Below, one piece after another: positions 22,804 through 34,727 of a stretch of DNA of 64,000 nucleotides. This stretch comes from Oscheius onirici (taxonomy: Eukaryota; Nematoda; Chromadorea; Rhabditida; Rhabditidae). The notes below the pieces were generated by a model, which ran no database searches, had not been told where the DNA came from, and saw nothing but the letters and a program-made list of their open reading frames with translations. The translations under genes and the position numbers were made by a program. The stretch is from positions 6,868,501 through 6,932,500 of the forward strand of contig OW051470.1 in the NCBI GenBank assembly GCA_932521025.1, written 5' to 3'. The first letter of the stretch is position 1. Each line of letters begins with the position of its first letter.

Positions 22804-24573
22804 CTAAAAGTCTTCTTCCGGAGATCTTGCCGTGATCTCGCCGTCGACTCCACTCCAATCAATGGCCGTCTTGGCGTCTTCTTCGATCTTTTTCTTCTTT
22901 TCTTCCCTTTTTGCGTGTTTCTTCCTCATTTCCGCCTTGCTGTGGCCACTGTGCTTCTTCTCAATTGACGGTCGTTCGCTCTTCATCGGAGTCTTGCTCT
23001 TCTGCTCCCTCCATTCGTCTTCTGTCATGTCCTCGATCGAAGTCCGAATCAATGGTCTGAGCTCTTCCTTGTTTTTCGTCTTCCGTCTCAGCTCGATCAC
23101 CGGCTGATGATCCAGATCCAATCCCCGTCTGTAGTGTTGCTTGCCTCTGTGCGACGTCTCAGTAGCCGTGTCGATGGGCGGACTCTTCTTCCGACTCTTG
23201 GTCAAATTCTTCGTATTCACCGGCGTTGTCCCACTCTGCGTATTGTCCTCTTGGGCCGAATGAGGCGGCGTCGAGACTTTGAGATTCTCGAGAAGCATGC
23301 TCTTCTTTCTCTTCCTCTTCGATCGGACCGTCTTCAAAGAGGCATCGTGACGCAGCATCTCGGCCGAAGTCGCTCCTGAAATGTTTAGAGTTTAGTAATC
23401 GAAAAATAAATAGAAACGTACTGAGAGGTATGATATGATTTGTGACCGAAACGAAATCAGCCACACTTTTGGCTAGAGCAAGCTGCTGCTCCTCCGGAAT
23501 GTTCTCGTCGTTTTTCGTGTGACATCCTGTTACACTAATGGCCAGTTTGTGAATGTAGAGTCGATAGAGCCCATGGACGTAGTAGAAGAGATAAGAGGCG
23601 AGAGTGTCTCCGACAAGAACCAAAGGAAAGACGAAGACGAAAGTGGCCCATTCTTCTTCCGGCGTCACATCACCCAGTCCGACTTGAACAATGGTCTGGA
23701 GAGTCAGATAGAAGGCCACCCAGAAGTCTCTCTTTTCCTTGGTGAAGAAGACGACTATGGACATGAGACAGACGAAAGTCGAGAGCAGAAGGAACAGGAT
23801 GACTACCAGAGTCACATCTGACGGATGGTACTTTTCCTTCCTCATCTTCCGCGTCAGACATTCCGGCCCGATTTTGATGATGACTTTTCGGACCCGTCGA
23901 CCGAGAGAGAACATGCATAGCGTGAGAATTTCCCCAAATTCCAACTTGAGTGTCATGTAGATGGGGATGACGAACCACGCGAAGAAGACTGTCGCGAATT
24001 GTCCCCAAAATGATTGCGTGAATCGATGTCCATAGCCGACAGTCACATAGAGACTCCAGGCGAACAGAGAGGCTTTCGAGAGGTCGTTCAGACTCTGGTT
24101 TCTGAAATTCTTTTTCAGAGTTAGTTTCGAAAATACAATACTTTTTGATGCAACGTTCGAGTCGATCAATAGCGCCTGTTGTTGAGAGATTCTTGTTCTG
24201 TCGTGCCTTTGCAAAACATTCGACAAATGGCTGATATTCGGTCTCGGAGCTGGTCTCAATCTGCATGAATATGATTCCTCCGACGGCTGTGATTGTGAAG
24301 ACCAGAAGGACGGCGATACTGACGACAAAGAGGCGATTCCCGACGCCACCAAAGTAGCTGACCTTTTCGCGTGTCTCTTCCAACACTTCTTCCCTCGAGA
24401 TCTTCTTGTGCGGCAGTTGCTCCAATTTACTCGTCTGATCCTTGAAAATGTCGTCAGGCTGGAGCGATTCTCTGACATTTTTAAATTCTTTTAGGCAAAA
24501 GCAAAAGGACTCACTTTCGACGGAGTGTCGTATCTTTCTGGGCCGATTGTCCGCGAAACAATTCATCGGACAT
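22804..24573 (-). CDS. two-pore-domain potassium channel (K2P/TWK)
   Basis: A membrane leak K+ channel with four transmembrane helices and two pore loops. ATG 24571-24573 (MSDELFRGQSAQKDTTLRRK) is preferred over the ATG at 24566 because only this frame joins in phase across the 43-bp first intron to ESLQPDDIFKDQ. TM1 is FVVSIAVLLVFTITAVGG (about 24300), followed by an extracellular cap helix. Pore 1 is YVTVGYGH (about 24045), TM2/TM3 follow, and pore 2 is QTIVQVGLGD (about 23675). TM4 is FVFVFPLVLVGDTLASYLFY. The pore 1 filter is TVGYG and the pore 2 filter is VGLGD, so the channel is asymmetric as in many TWK proteins. The cytosolic C-tail is long and highly charged (about 185 residues) with Lys/Glu runs ending EEDF. 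The last intron lies near 23378-23430. Which twk gene it matches cannot be said. Confidence 0.88.
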
Positions 24574-25150
24574 CACACTTTGACTGTCGCATTGACTTTG
24601 ATTACCTTCAGTCAATGCTACTAGTAATTTGTTTATTTTTTCGAAAAGAGAAACTTATTTTAGAAGTTTTTGGGAGCTTGTAAATTGCCATAGTTTTTCG
24701 CGAGGCGATTTTGAACACTATCAAGAGCCATGAAAACTACAGACAGTAATCGGACAGAAAATTGGGTTATAAGGCAACTAAGACGCGTGCAGCCAGTAAA
24801 CAGAAAATAAGGAAAGTTCCAAAGAGCTGATGGGACAGGGGACATTGTACGAGCACTACGCGAACAGACGCTTGTTTTAACACCATTTCTAGCGGTTCAG
24901 GGCTCTCAACAAGACCACTTCGTAGATTGTTACTTACTATGAAGTAAAGAAAACCAAAATAAAAGTAATGTGTTCCTCTTGAATCGCTTACAAAGCGCTG
25001 ATCCACAGCTCATCACGGAAACTCGACCGATAGTATCAGATGCTCTACTGGATCTACGAGAGAAAACCAGTCACACTGAAACCCCATCCAATAGTGACAG
25101 GAGAGTCGAGAAGTATTAAAGGGCATGTAGTCCCCAGATCAGACAGTAAG
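24574..25150. other. intergenic region upstream of the K2P gene
   Basis: About 580 bp without a convincing gene. Likely the K2P promoter side. Short open frames here have no recognisable motif. Confidence 0.35.
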
Positions 25151-25154
25151 AACA

Positions 25155-25380
25155 GGCTAGTTTTGCTCATTTTCTCCACCTAGTATTACCGGCCAGCTCC
25201 CTGATCTCATCAAGCCATCTGCATCGTTGACTACCAGCTCTTCTTGATCCTTCTTCGGCATTCTCTCTATAACAGCTCCGTGTTTGAGAGTAGAAGGACC
25301 GGCCAAGATTGAGAGACTGAGATTGGGGAGAGTTCCGATCAAGAAGAGTTCGGCACCAAAATAACTTGTTGCGTAAATTA
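25155..25380 (-). pseudogene. non-LTR retroelement 3' end relic
   Basis: Read on the minus strand in one frame, it gives ENAEEGSRRAGSQRCRWLDE followed by IRELAGNTRWRK and a stop. The RWLDEIRELAG...W pattern is typical of the C-terminal tail of many worm non-LTR retrotransposon polyproteins. The upstream part (25294-25380) is the left copy of an 87-bp direct repeat whose other copy lies at 26298-26384. No reverse-transcriptase core is present here. Confidence 0.45.
25294..25380. repeat. direct repeat, copy 1 of 2
   Basis: About 87 bp starting AAGGACCGGCCAAGATTGAG and ending GCGTAAATT. It is over 90 percent identical to 26298-26384, about 1 kb away in the same orientation. Confidence 0.75.
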
Positions 25381-25381
25381 G

Positions 25382-25425
25382 CTCCGCCTATTTGGCCTTC
25401 TATCTCCGCCTATTTGGCCTTCTAT
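25382..25425. repeat. 22-bp perfect tandem duplication
   Basis: The word CTCCGCCTATTTGGCCTTC plus TAT occurs twice head to tail with no difference, right after the first 87-bp direct repeat. Confidence 0.9.
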
Positions 25426-25662
25426 CTGACAGAGTACAGTTTCTAAGTTTCGTTTCAGTACGAACTGCGAATAGCACAATGTTTATTCACTTCTGTTGGG
25501 GGAACAGAATGGGATGGACAAATAATACAAGGCACAACCAGGAGTCTCACTGGATACTTTTTTGCAATGCTGCACTTTTCGTAAAATGTTGAAACTCTTT
25601 GAGTCAAAAACAGATTCGAAAAAGGCTATCTGTTATGTTAGGAGTAGATACTGTAGTTTTCA

Positions 25663-25936
25663 GGCCAGTTGACCAAACTCCAGATCTACTACCATTATTT
25701 GAACACGATCAAGCCGCTCTGTGACGGTCGTTCCCAATACTTCAAACGTCTCTACAAGTACCTCACTGCTCATCTGGACTGGCTCCGCTCGCAAGTCCTC
25801 GAGAATCCGGAAGACAAGTACTGGAGACAAACGGCTTGGTCTAAAACTCAAGGCGGTAATTGGTACCACCAGTGGTCATCCGGCGCCAATGGAATTAGCT
25901 TGGTTCCTTTACACAGGAAGGCTGGGATATAAGTAG
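25663..25936 (+). pseudogene. fragment resembling a phospholipase B-like (PLBD) protein, frameshifted
   Basis: After an acceptor-like TTTTCAG (about 25655-25661) a frame reads LTKLQIYYHYLNTIKPLCDG, FKRLYKYLTAHLDWLRSQV and ENPEDKYWRQ. This resembles the PLB-like region with its N/H-x-x-W and YW(H/R)Q motif. Just after YWRQ (about 25835) coding similarity appears to move by one frame, into RLGLKLKAVIGTTSG. The frame ends within about 100 bp. No other exons were found on either side, and repeats surround it. It is therefore probably a stray exon or pseudogene piece, lying between the two 87-bp direct repeats. The family call is tentative. Confidence 0.4.
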
Positions 25937-26297
25937 GGGTGCGCGAAGGACCTTGGTTCAAAACTCTGTCAAAACTCGTAGATACCGCCTAAGGGTCTGA
26001 ATTTTTGATACGAAATAGCCCAAATGTAGAGAAGTACGGGACATGTTGCCGATTTGCGATATCTCATGTAGAAAAAATTTTATGGACCCGGGGGTCAAAA
26101 CTTATTAGCAGGACTGTATTTGATACTGAAGGTTTTCTTTGCTTTCAACCGAGCAGCTCTGAGAAACTCCTGTTGCTATTTGAATATTGCCAGAGGGTAC
26201 CCGTGAACAATATGTACAGAAGAATACGGTCGCTTTTATTGTGGTGGAGAAAATAAGCCAAACAAGTAAATTTTTACATGAGCAAGAGTGCCAGGGG
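25937..26297. other. intergenic stretch between the phospholipase-like fragment and repeat copy 2
   Basis: About 360 bp. No coding frame or structured element is supported. Confidence 0.35.
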
Positions 26298-26384
26298 AAG
26301 GACCGGTCAAGATTGAGAGAGACTGAGATTGGGGAGAGTTCCGATCAAGAAGAGTTCGGCACCAAAAGAACCTGTTGCGTAAAT
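26298..26384. repeat. direct repeat, copy 2 of 2
   Basis: Matches 25294-25380 (same orientation). It contains GGGGAGAGTTCCGATCAAGA and GTTCGGCACCAAAA. Confidence 0.75.
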
Positions 26385-26662
26385 TGAGTCCACGACTGAC
26401 ACCATTGCGCTTGAGCAGCAGAGAGATAGGCGGAAAATCGAGTGAAACAATAGCCCAGAGACGAAGCTATTCGTGAACGTAGCCAGGAGGGCAACATCAG
26501 TTCTTGTTGAAGAAGTCTGAAAAGAACAAAGAAACATCCCCAACAAGGGGATTGCCGAAGATCGAAAAAGAAAAGTCGGGGGTAAACTTTTGAACCATAT
26601 TTTAACCTAACGCGAAAATCTGGCGCGAATTTGATTTGGAGAAATTCAGATTCTTTTTCGCA

Positions 26663-26830
26663 CAACTTTGGGGGTTGTCTCGCAGCGAAAAAGGTCGCTT
26701 TGCAAAAATCTTGGCTGAGTATCAAATATTTGTGTGATGTACCCAAATTCATATAACGTGTAAACATTTGATACTCAGCCAAAGATTTTTGCAAAGTGAC
26801 ATTTTTCGCTGCGAGACAGCCCCCAACTTT
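26663..26830. repeat. near-perfect inverted repeat (hairpin)
   Basis: The left arm (about 26663-26729; core GTCTCGCAGCGAAAAAGG) and right arm (about 26766-26830; core TTTTTCGCTGCGAGAC) are reverse complements over about 60 bp with only a few mismatches. The loop is about 36-40 bp. Transcription would give a long stable double-stranded stem. It could be a young foldback/MITE copy. Confidence 0.85.
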
Positions 26831-26976
26831 GGATACTTTCAGTTTACTAGTTTCCGTAGATTTAGTGCATGAACAAACTCTAAGAAATATTCCCCAACAA
26901 ATCAGATTGAATCCATGCGTCCTTTCATCTGTTTCTATGCTTTTCTCACCTGAAAAATAGCAAAAGCGATTTCAGA

Positions 26977-28306
26977 ATGGAAGAGGCTCCTTCATTAGGC
27001 GATCAAGCGAAGAACTGTTCTAAACACAAGTCTGTACATGCTCCGATCAAAGTAAACTATTTGTTTTGCATTGTGTCACCAAGTTTAGCTATTCAAAGCC
27101 GTGAAGCATTTCGTCTCGACAGTAATCAATGGTAAAGCTCACGAAAAAAAAGCCGAGACGCGGATCGACGAGAATCAGAACCAGCCTACCAGTTTTTTAA
27201 GCCTTCCCGATGATGTTATACTGGCTATTCTTTCCAAATGCGATTCGGCTACTAAAATGAACCTGAGAGCTGTAAGTCTTCACGTTTTTTTTTCTATAAA
27301 AACGACACATTTTAGGTGAATCATCGGCTGCACTACCTCGTAGACAGCTCGGCCCGTTATTGTTCCCGTGTCAATCTAAACGGAGGAGTTGAAATCGAAG
27401 AAGACGACAGCATCTGTTCCGATGCCGGCTACGAGAGCATCGACGGCGACTCGCATCCGACCATGTTCAAGCTACGTAGGACACAAAGCAAGCGGGAAAT
27501 TCGTCTGCCGGCCACTCGGCTAACCAAAGTCATGAGGTTTCTATTAAACACAGCTTCAAAACAGTCTATTTCAGACATGTTACCGTCCTACACTCTCTCC
27601 GTCTTAGCGGAGTTTCCCTAAACGAGAAGCTGACTCGCGATATTCTGGACGCCAAATTCCGAACAGTCAGTCATCTCGTCGTCGACCGCGTCAATTCTGC
27701 AACCTCGGAAACGCTCAGTCGTCTTGTCAAGAAGGTCTATCCATCGATGAGTCTTCACATTTTGAACAACTGCGACACGGAGAAAGAAACGTCGATCTCA
27801 CCCGAAGTTCTAGATAGCTGTCTGGCAACCGATGTCTCGATTTTTGCCGGCAACAGCACTTACGTATGTTTCTCTTTTTGTTTGTTACATAAAAATCTTC
27901 CTGTAGGTTCATCGACTAATAGACGACGATGCTCTTTTGAAGCTGATCCTTTGCGAGGAGATTGTAAAGCGGAATATTCGTCTTCCTCATTGTGCTGTTA
28001 CTCACGAAGGAATCAACAAGGCCGTAGCTGTTAGTCCCTCTTACCTATCCTCCTCGAAGGTCATTTCAGCACTTCTATGGTCGTTGTGTCGAAATCATCG
28101 AAGAAATGACAGACACAATGGAATCGCCAGTCTGGGAGGTAGCCGTCTCGTTGCCCAAGTCGTCTTCTATCAATATTTCCCGTCTCGAGGTCCCAGCCGA
28201 CATGATGCCGTACTGTTCCCTTGCCCAGCTCTCCTCGGATATTCCTCCCGCTTTTATGCTGGAAATTCGCGTGAATACCATGTGTCTTCGAATCCGCGCC
28301 GAGTAA
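26977..28306 (+). CDS. F-box protein (nematode type)
   Basis: Probably a substrate adaptor of an SCF (Skp1-Cullin-F-box) ubiquitin ligase. Exon 1 starts at ATG 26977 (MEEAPSLGDQAKNCSKHKSV), directly after an ATTTCAG that could be a trans-splice acceptor. A 37-bp intron follows IK. The F-box is LPDDVILAILSKCDSATKMN through LRAVNHRLHYLVD, split by an intron at about 27270-27315. The C-terminal half (LHSLRLSGVSLNEK, SHLVVDRVNS, SLHILNNCD) has leucine-rich, weakly repetitive strands as in worm F-box proteins with FTH/LRR-like tails. It ends MCLRIRAE with TAA at 28304-28306. The same bases form a perfect GTAAGT donor, so a further exon is possible, but DDX42 occupies the opposite strand 116 bp on. 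The substrate is unknown. Confidence 0.75.
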
Positions 28307-28421
28307 GTCCGTGGCCTCTTCTCCCATACCTAAAGCAGCTTGCGTATATTTTAATTCTTATCTTGTTTTATCGAATATATGTAGATAAAATTTTACGAAT
28401 CTTTACTCTAGCTACATACAA

Positions 28422-31357
<2,936 letters not shown>

Positions 31358-31642
31358 CGGGCCTGAAAAACAGGGTTTTTTTTTAGAAAGAAAACACAAC
31401 GAAATATTGAGGAATGGGTCAATCCTGAGCTCGATAAGTTTTGAATAGGTACGCAGAACTGCGTACTGTGGTCGACGCATAATTGTGTATAAATCTAATA
31501 GTAAGAACAAAATTTTATGGAACAATTTAAAAGAAAACCTTTTATATAAAAAGTTTTCTAGTTTGAACACTAAGAAATTAAATCGGAAAACATGTCAAGA
31601 CGATAGACTACTTCAATTGCCATTCAATATACCAGGACAGCC

Positions 31643-31966
31643 ATGAGTCAGTCGGCATACTCGCGGATCTGCCAGCTGGTGGACAAGACGATAGCGGACT
31701 CGAAGCAGACTCTACTGGACATGAAGGAAAAGAGTCAGACGGTTCCGACGAAGAGTCCAATGGCGAAGAAGAAGGACGTCGAGACGAGCAGCACCATTTC
31801 GGAGAAAGGCACTTTCATCACCAAAGTCTACCGCACTAACGACAACAAGAAACTCTTTCTGGCACACTATTTCCAGTCGAAAGAACCCATTTCGGACGAG
31901 GACATGAAGATTCTGACCAAGAACTATGCTGTCAGATCCAGCTCTTCGTCCAGCCTCACGGGATAG
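31643..31966 (+). CDS. small single-exon protein of unknown function
   Basis: 107 residues, starting MSQSAYSRICQLVDKTIADS. It is Lys/Ser/Thr-rich, with no signal peptide and no membrane segment. The C-terminal half (GTFITKVYRTNDNKKLFLAH, FQSKEPISDEDMKIL) looks folded and is followed by a Ser-rich tail RSSSSSSLTG. AATAAA lies at 31984. It is divergent from DDX42, whose start is 286 bp away, so a shared promoter is likely. The coding-like composition and close polyadenylation signal support a real gene. Confidence 0.55.
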   Translation: MSQSAYSRICQLVDKTIADSKQTLLDMKEKSQTVPTKSPMAKKKDVETSSTISEKGTFITKVYRTNDNKKLFLAHYFQSKEPISDEDMKILTKNYAVRSSSSSSLTG

Positions 31967-31989
31967 AAACAACGACAAAAAGAGAATAA

Positions 31990-33060
31990 AATGTTTGAGA
32001 GACAGCCCCCACTAGTTTTTTGTGATTAGTAGCCAGTGGGCCTTAGTGTTTCATTATGGCCCGGAGGCGGGCTATGGCTCTCGTTTATAGCTTGTAAACT
32101 ACTTTCCGCCTCTCTCGCTACTCGTTTGCGTACCATAGTTAGGGCTTCCGCTATCACCTCCTGACGTGTTCTCGCGATCTTTTGAATCTAGTAACCATAG
32201 TAGAACATTCAGTCTTCAGATGTATTGACCTTAGCCCCTTCTTCCTTCTGCTTTAGCTCTGTCATTTGGCACTTTCTGTAGCACTTCTCTTCGACTGGCA
32301 TTCCGACGTTCAAAAAGAACATCAAGACTTCCTCCTGCTAAAACTTGCATCCTGTTCAGGTAGTTCTATGTGTGTTCTTGCAGGAAAGGACACAAGATGA
32401 TCGCATCAGAGTAAATCTTGCTCGAGTTGCTATACTAGGTTTTTGTAATGACGGTAGTGTTCCAGTGACCTATAGATCTCCAAAACGCACCTAGCCGAGT
32501 ATAACACAGATAGTCTTCATCACGTTCATCGGCTTCCCAGCCAGGTTTTCATCCCGGAAAGACCATAGTCTCACCCAAAAATCAGTATGAATATGTTTCA
32601 GACTTGCACTTTCTCATCGAGGAAACCTGAAAAGGTATGAGCCGCCAAGTTGATCGGAAAAACTAATCGGATTGGCGATGTATAATCCAGTCGAGTGGAT
32701 GTGCTCTCCGCTCATATTAATACACGGCAAGACATGCTCCGCTGCCTCTTTCCTAGATGCTAATCCGAATATCAGTTTGAGATTTCTCTTTTTCGAAGCC
32801 GTCTCCTTCAGTCGACCTCAGCCACCGTGACAAGTATGTCATCCGCAGGTCTCAGAGGGCACTTCCCTCTCCCACTCGTTTTGATCATGTGTTTAGTGTT
32901 CTTTCAAGTCTCTCTACAGTAATTGACTGCATCTTTCGTATCCAATTTTTGGCCTGCTCTTCTTTCTCCCTAAAGTGTTTGACGAAAGAAGAGTTCGGTC
33001 GTTATCTATTTTTTAGGCATCTGAAATTTGTAGATCCGTGAGCATTAGTACGATAAACGT
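31990..33060 (-). pseudogene. decayed stretch with a reverse-transcriptase catalytic-box relic
   Basis: No long open frame exists on either strand. On the minus strand at about 32815-32865 one frame reads GKCPLRPADDILVTVAEVD and then a stop. This resembles the LRFADDI(L/V) catalytic box of non-LTR reverse transcriptases, with the aromatic residue before ADD replaced by Pro. Following minus-strand sequence (LKETASKKRNLKLIFGLASR) keeps a weak resemblance to the next RT block in another frame. Many stops and shifts are present, so it is dead. The assignment is tentative. Confidence 0.3.
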
Positions 33061-34727
33061 ACCCGAAATTGTGTCGTAGGCCAGGCTGGGCAAAGACAGG
33101 TCAGGCCAGACTTATCGGTACCGTTTCGTAGCTGGCATCATTCATTCCAGAACAGTTCCTGCCGAAGTCGGGATATCTTTCACTGTCATTTTTTCAGTTA
33201 TTTCTGTTTCTAATCTCATCTCTGAATCTCAGCAGTTCTGAGCTTTCAGAGTTGACGAAAACTTTTGTGGCTCAATAAGAACAGTTTGTGTCAGCCCGTT
33301 GAATGGCAAAGTTTCGGACAGTATCTCGAGTTAAAACATTCCATGCCCTTTCCTCAAAGTTCTTGCCTCTCCTCCGGACGATCGATGTGAGTTCTGCCTC
33401 ACACCTCAGAGCTCTAATCTGCCACGCCCTCCTGCCGCCATCTACCGTAATCTGTCAAAGAGCATCTCGCATAACTGCAAATATTCCAACACAGCGAAAT
33501 TCGAGCTGGAGGACTTCCTCCGATCATCTCTGGTCCTCATTTCTGCTTCGTTTAGTTGAGAGTCAGACAAAGCCGGCAATTATTCATTTCCTTTAATATA
33601 GAGCGACGTTTTTACGTTCTAGTGGCCTAATGGAATCGAGTCAGTTTGACTGAACTCTCATTGTTCAGAACTTTCTTTGAACTCAATAGTGAGACTTTTC
33701 AAATCGAAGAAAAACTAATTCTGGAACTGACTTTGCCTCGTCAGATTCTTATTTCGTCTGACGTGTTTCCAGCAAAGAACAGACGTCTTCCGGATCTCAT
33801 CCTGTTCCGCCTCCCCCTCCCTCTCGGTCTAAAGTTTCAGGACGAGTATGCACGTAAGAATGTCTAAAATATTCTTGGGGACAGTCATTAATCGTCGTCG
33901 ATGTATGGGGAGGCAAAATAAACGAGTCGCTCCCTCCTGCCATTATCGCACCCCCTTCGAGCCTGTTCATATTAGATGAACCATACACTCTCCTATGAAT
34001 TGCTCTCATCCTTTCAAATCTAGTAAGAAGCCAAGGGAGATAAAGACAACGAGGTCTAATGCATTTCCGGCCACCAAAAAGCCATATCCACACCAGTCAG
34101 GCCGGCCATAAAGAGAGGGCCTTTCGTGCTTCTGGTCGTCGTCACTCTCCTTTTATTCACTCTGACCTGAACTTGTCTTTTTTCATAGGAAAACATATTC
34201 CAAAAGGTACCTGAGAGCTTCTGATTTGTAGCAACGACTACAGACACAGTTAGAAAAAGAAATTTTCGAACTTGTCAGCAAGAATGTCAAAAATGGGAGG
34301 AGATCTGTTAGCGACTCTTGACTCTTGTTTTCACCTGCTGTCACTCTCATTCCTTATTCACAAAACCTCTCTCTCTTGTCGTGCTGCTGCTGCCTCCGTT
34401 TAACCTCTGTTTTCTACCTTTTTCTTCTCACAGCGGGACTTCTCCCTTCAGACTTATTCTTTCCTCAGGCAAATGTTGCAAGCTCGACAGACATCAGTCA
34501 GTCCCATTAGGTCCGTTAATTCCGACACGAGACCTGTCACCTGGTGCCAAATTGCATTGGATAGACGAGAGTACTCTGTAATCTCGAATCTACATTTTCA
34601 CTTATTGTTAGAGAGCTCGTAAACATGCTGACATCCAGACTAATCTTCAACATTTGCCTAATGCATTTATGTCCTTCCACCTCCTTTTTCAGAACAGAAT
34701 TGAAGCTTTAGGGTAAGAAGAACCGAA
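33061..34727. other. intergenic region upstream of eat-4
   Basis: About 1.7 kb. Short frames (for example 33303-33596 on +) lack domains or splice support. CT-rich runs lie at 34330-34450. TTTTTCAG at about 34684-34691 precedes the eat-4 start and may be a 5' UTR or trans-splice acceptor. Neuronal promoter elements are expected here, but none can be assigned by eye. Confidence 0.4.
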
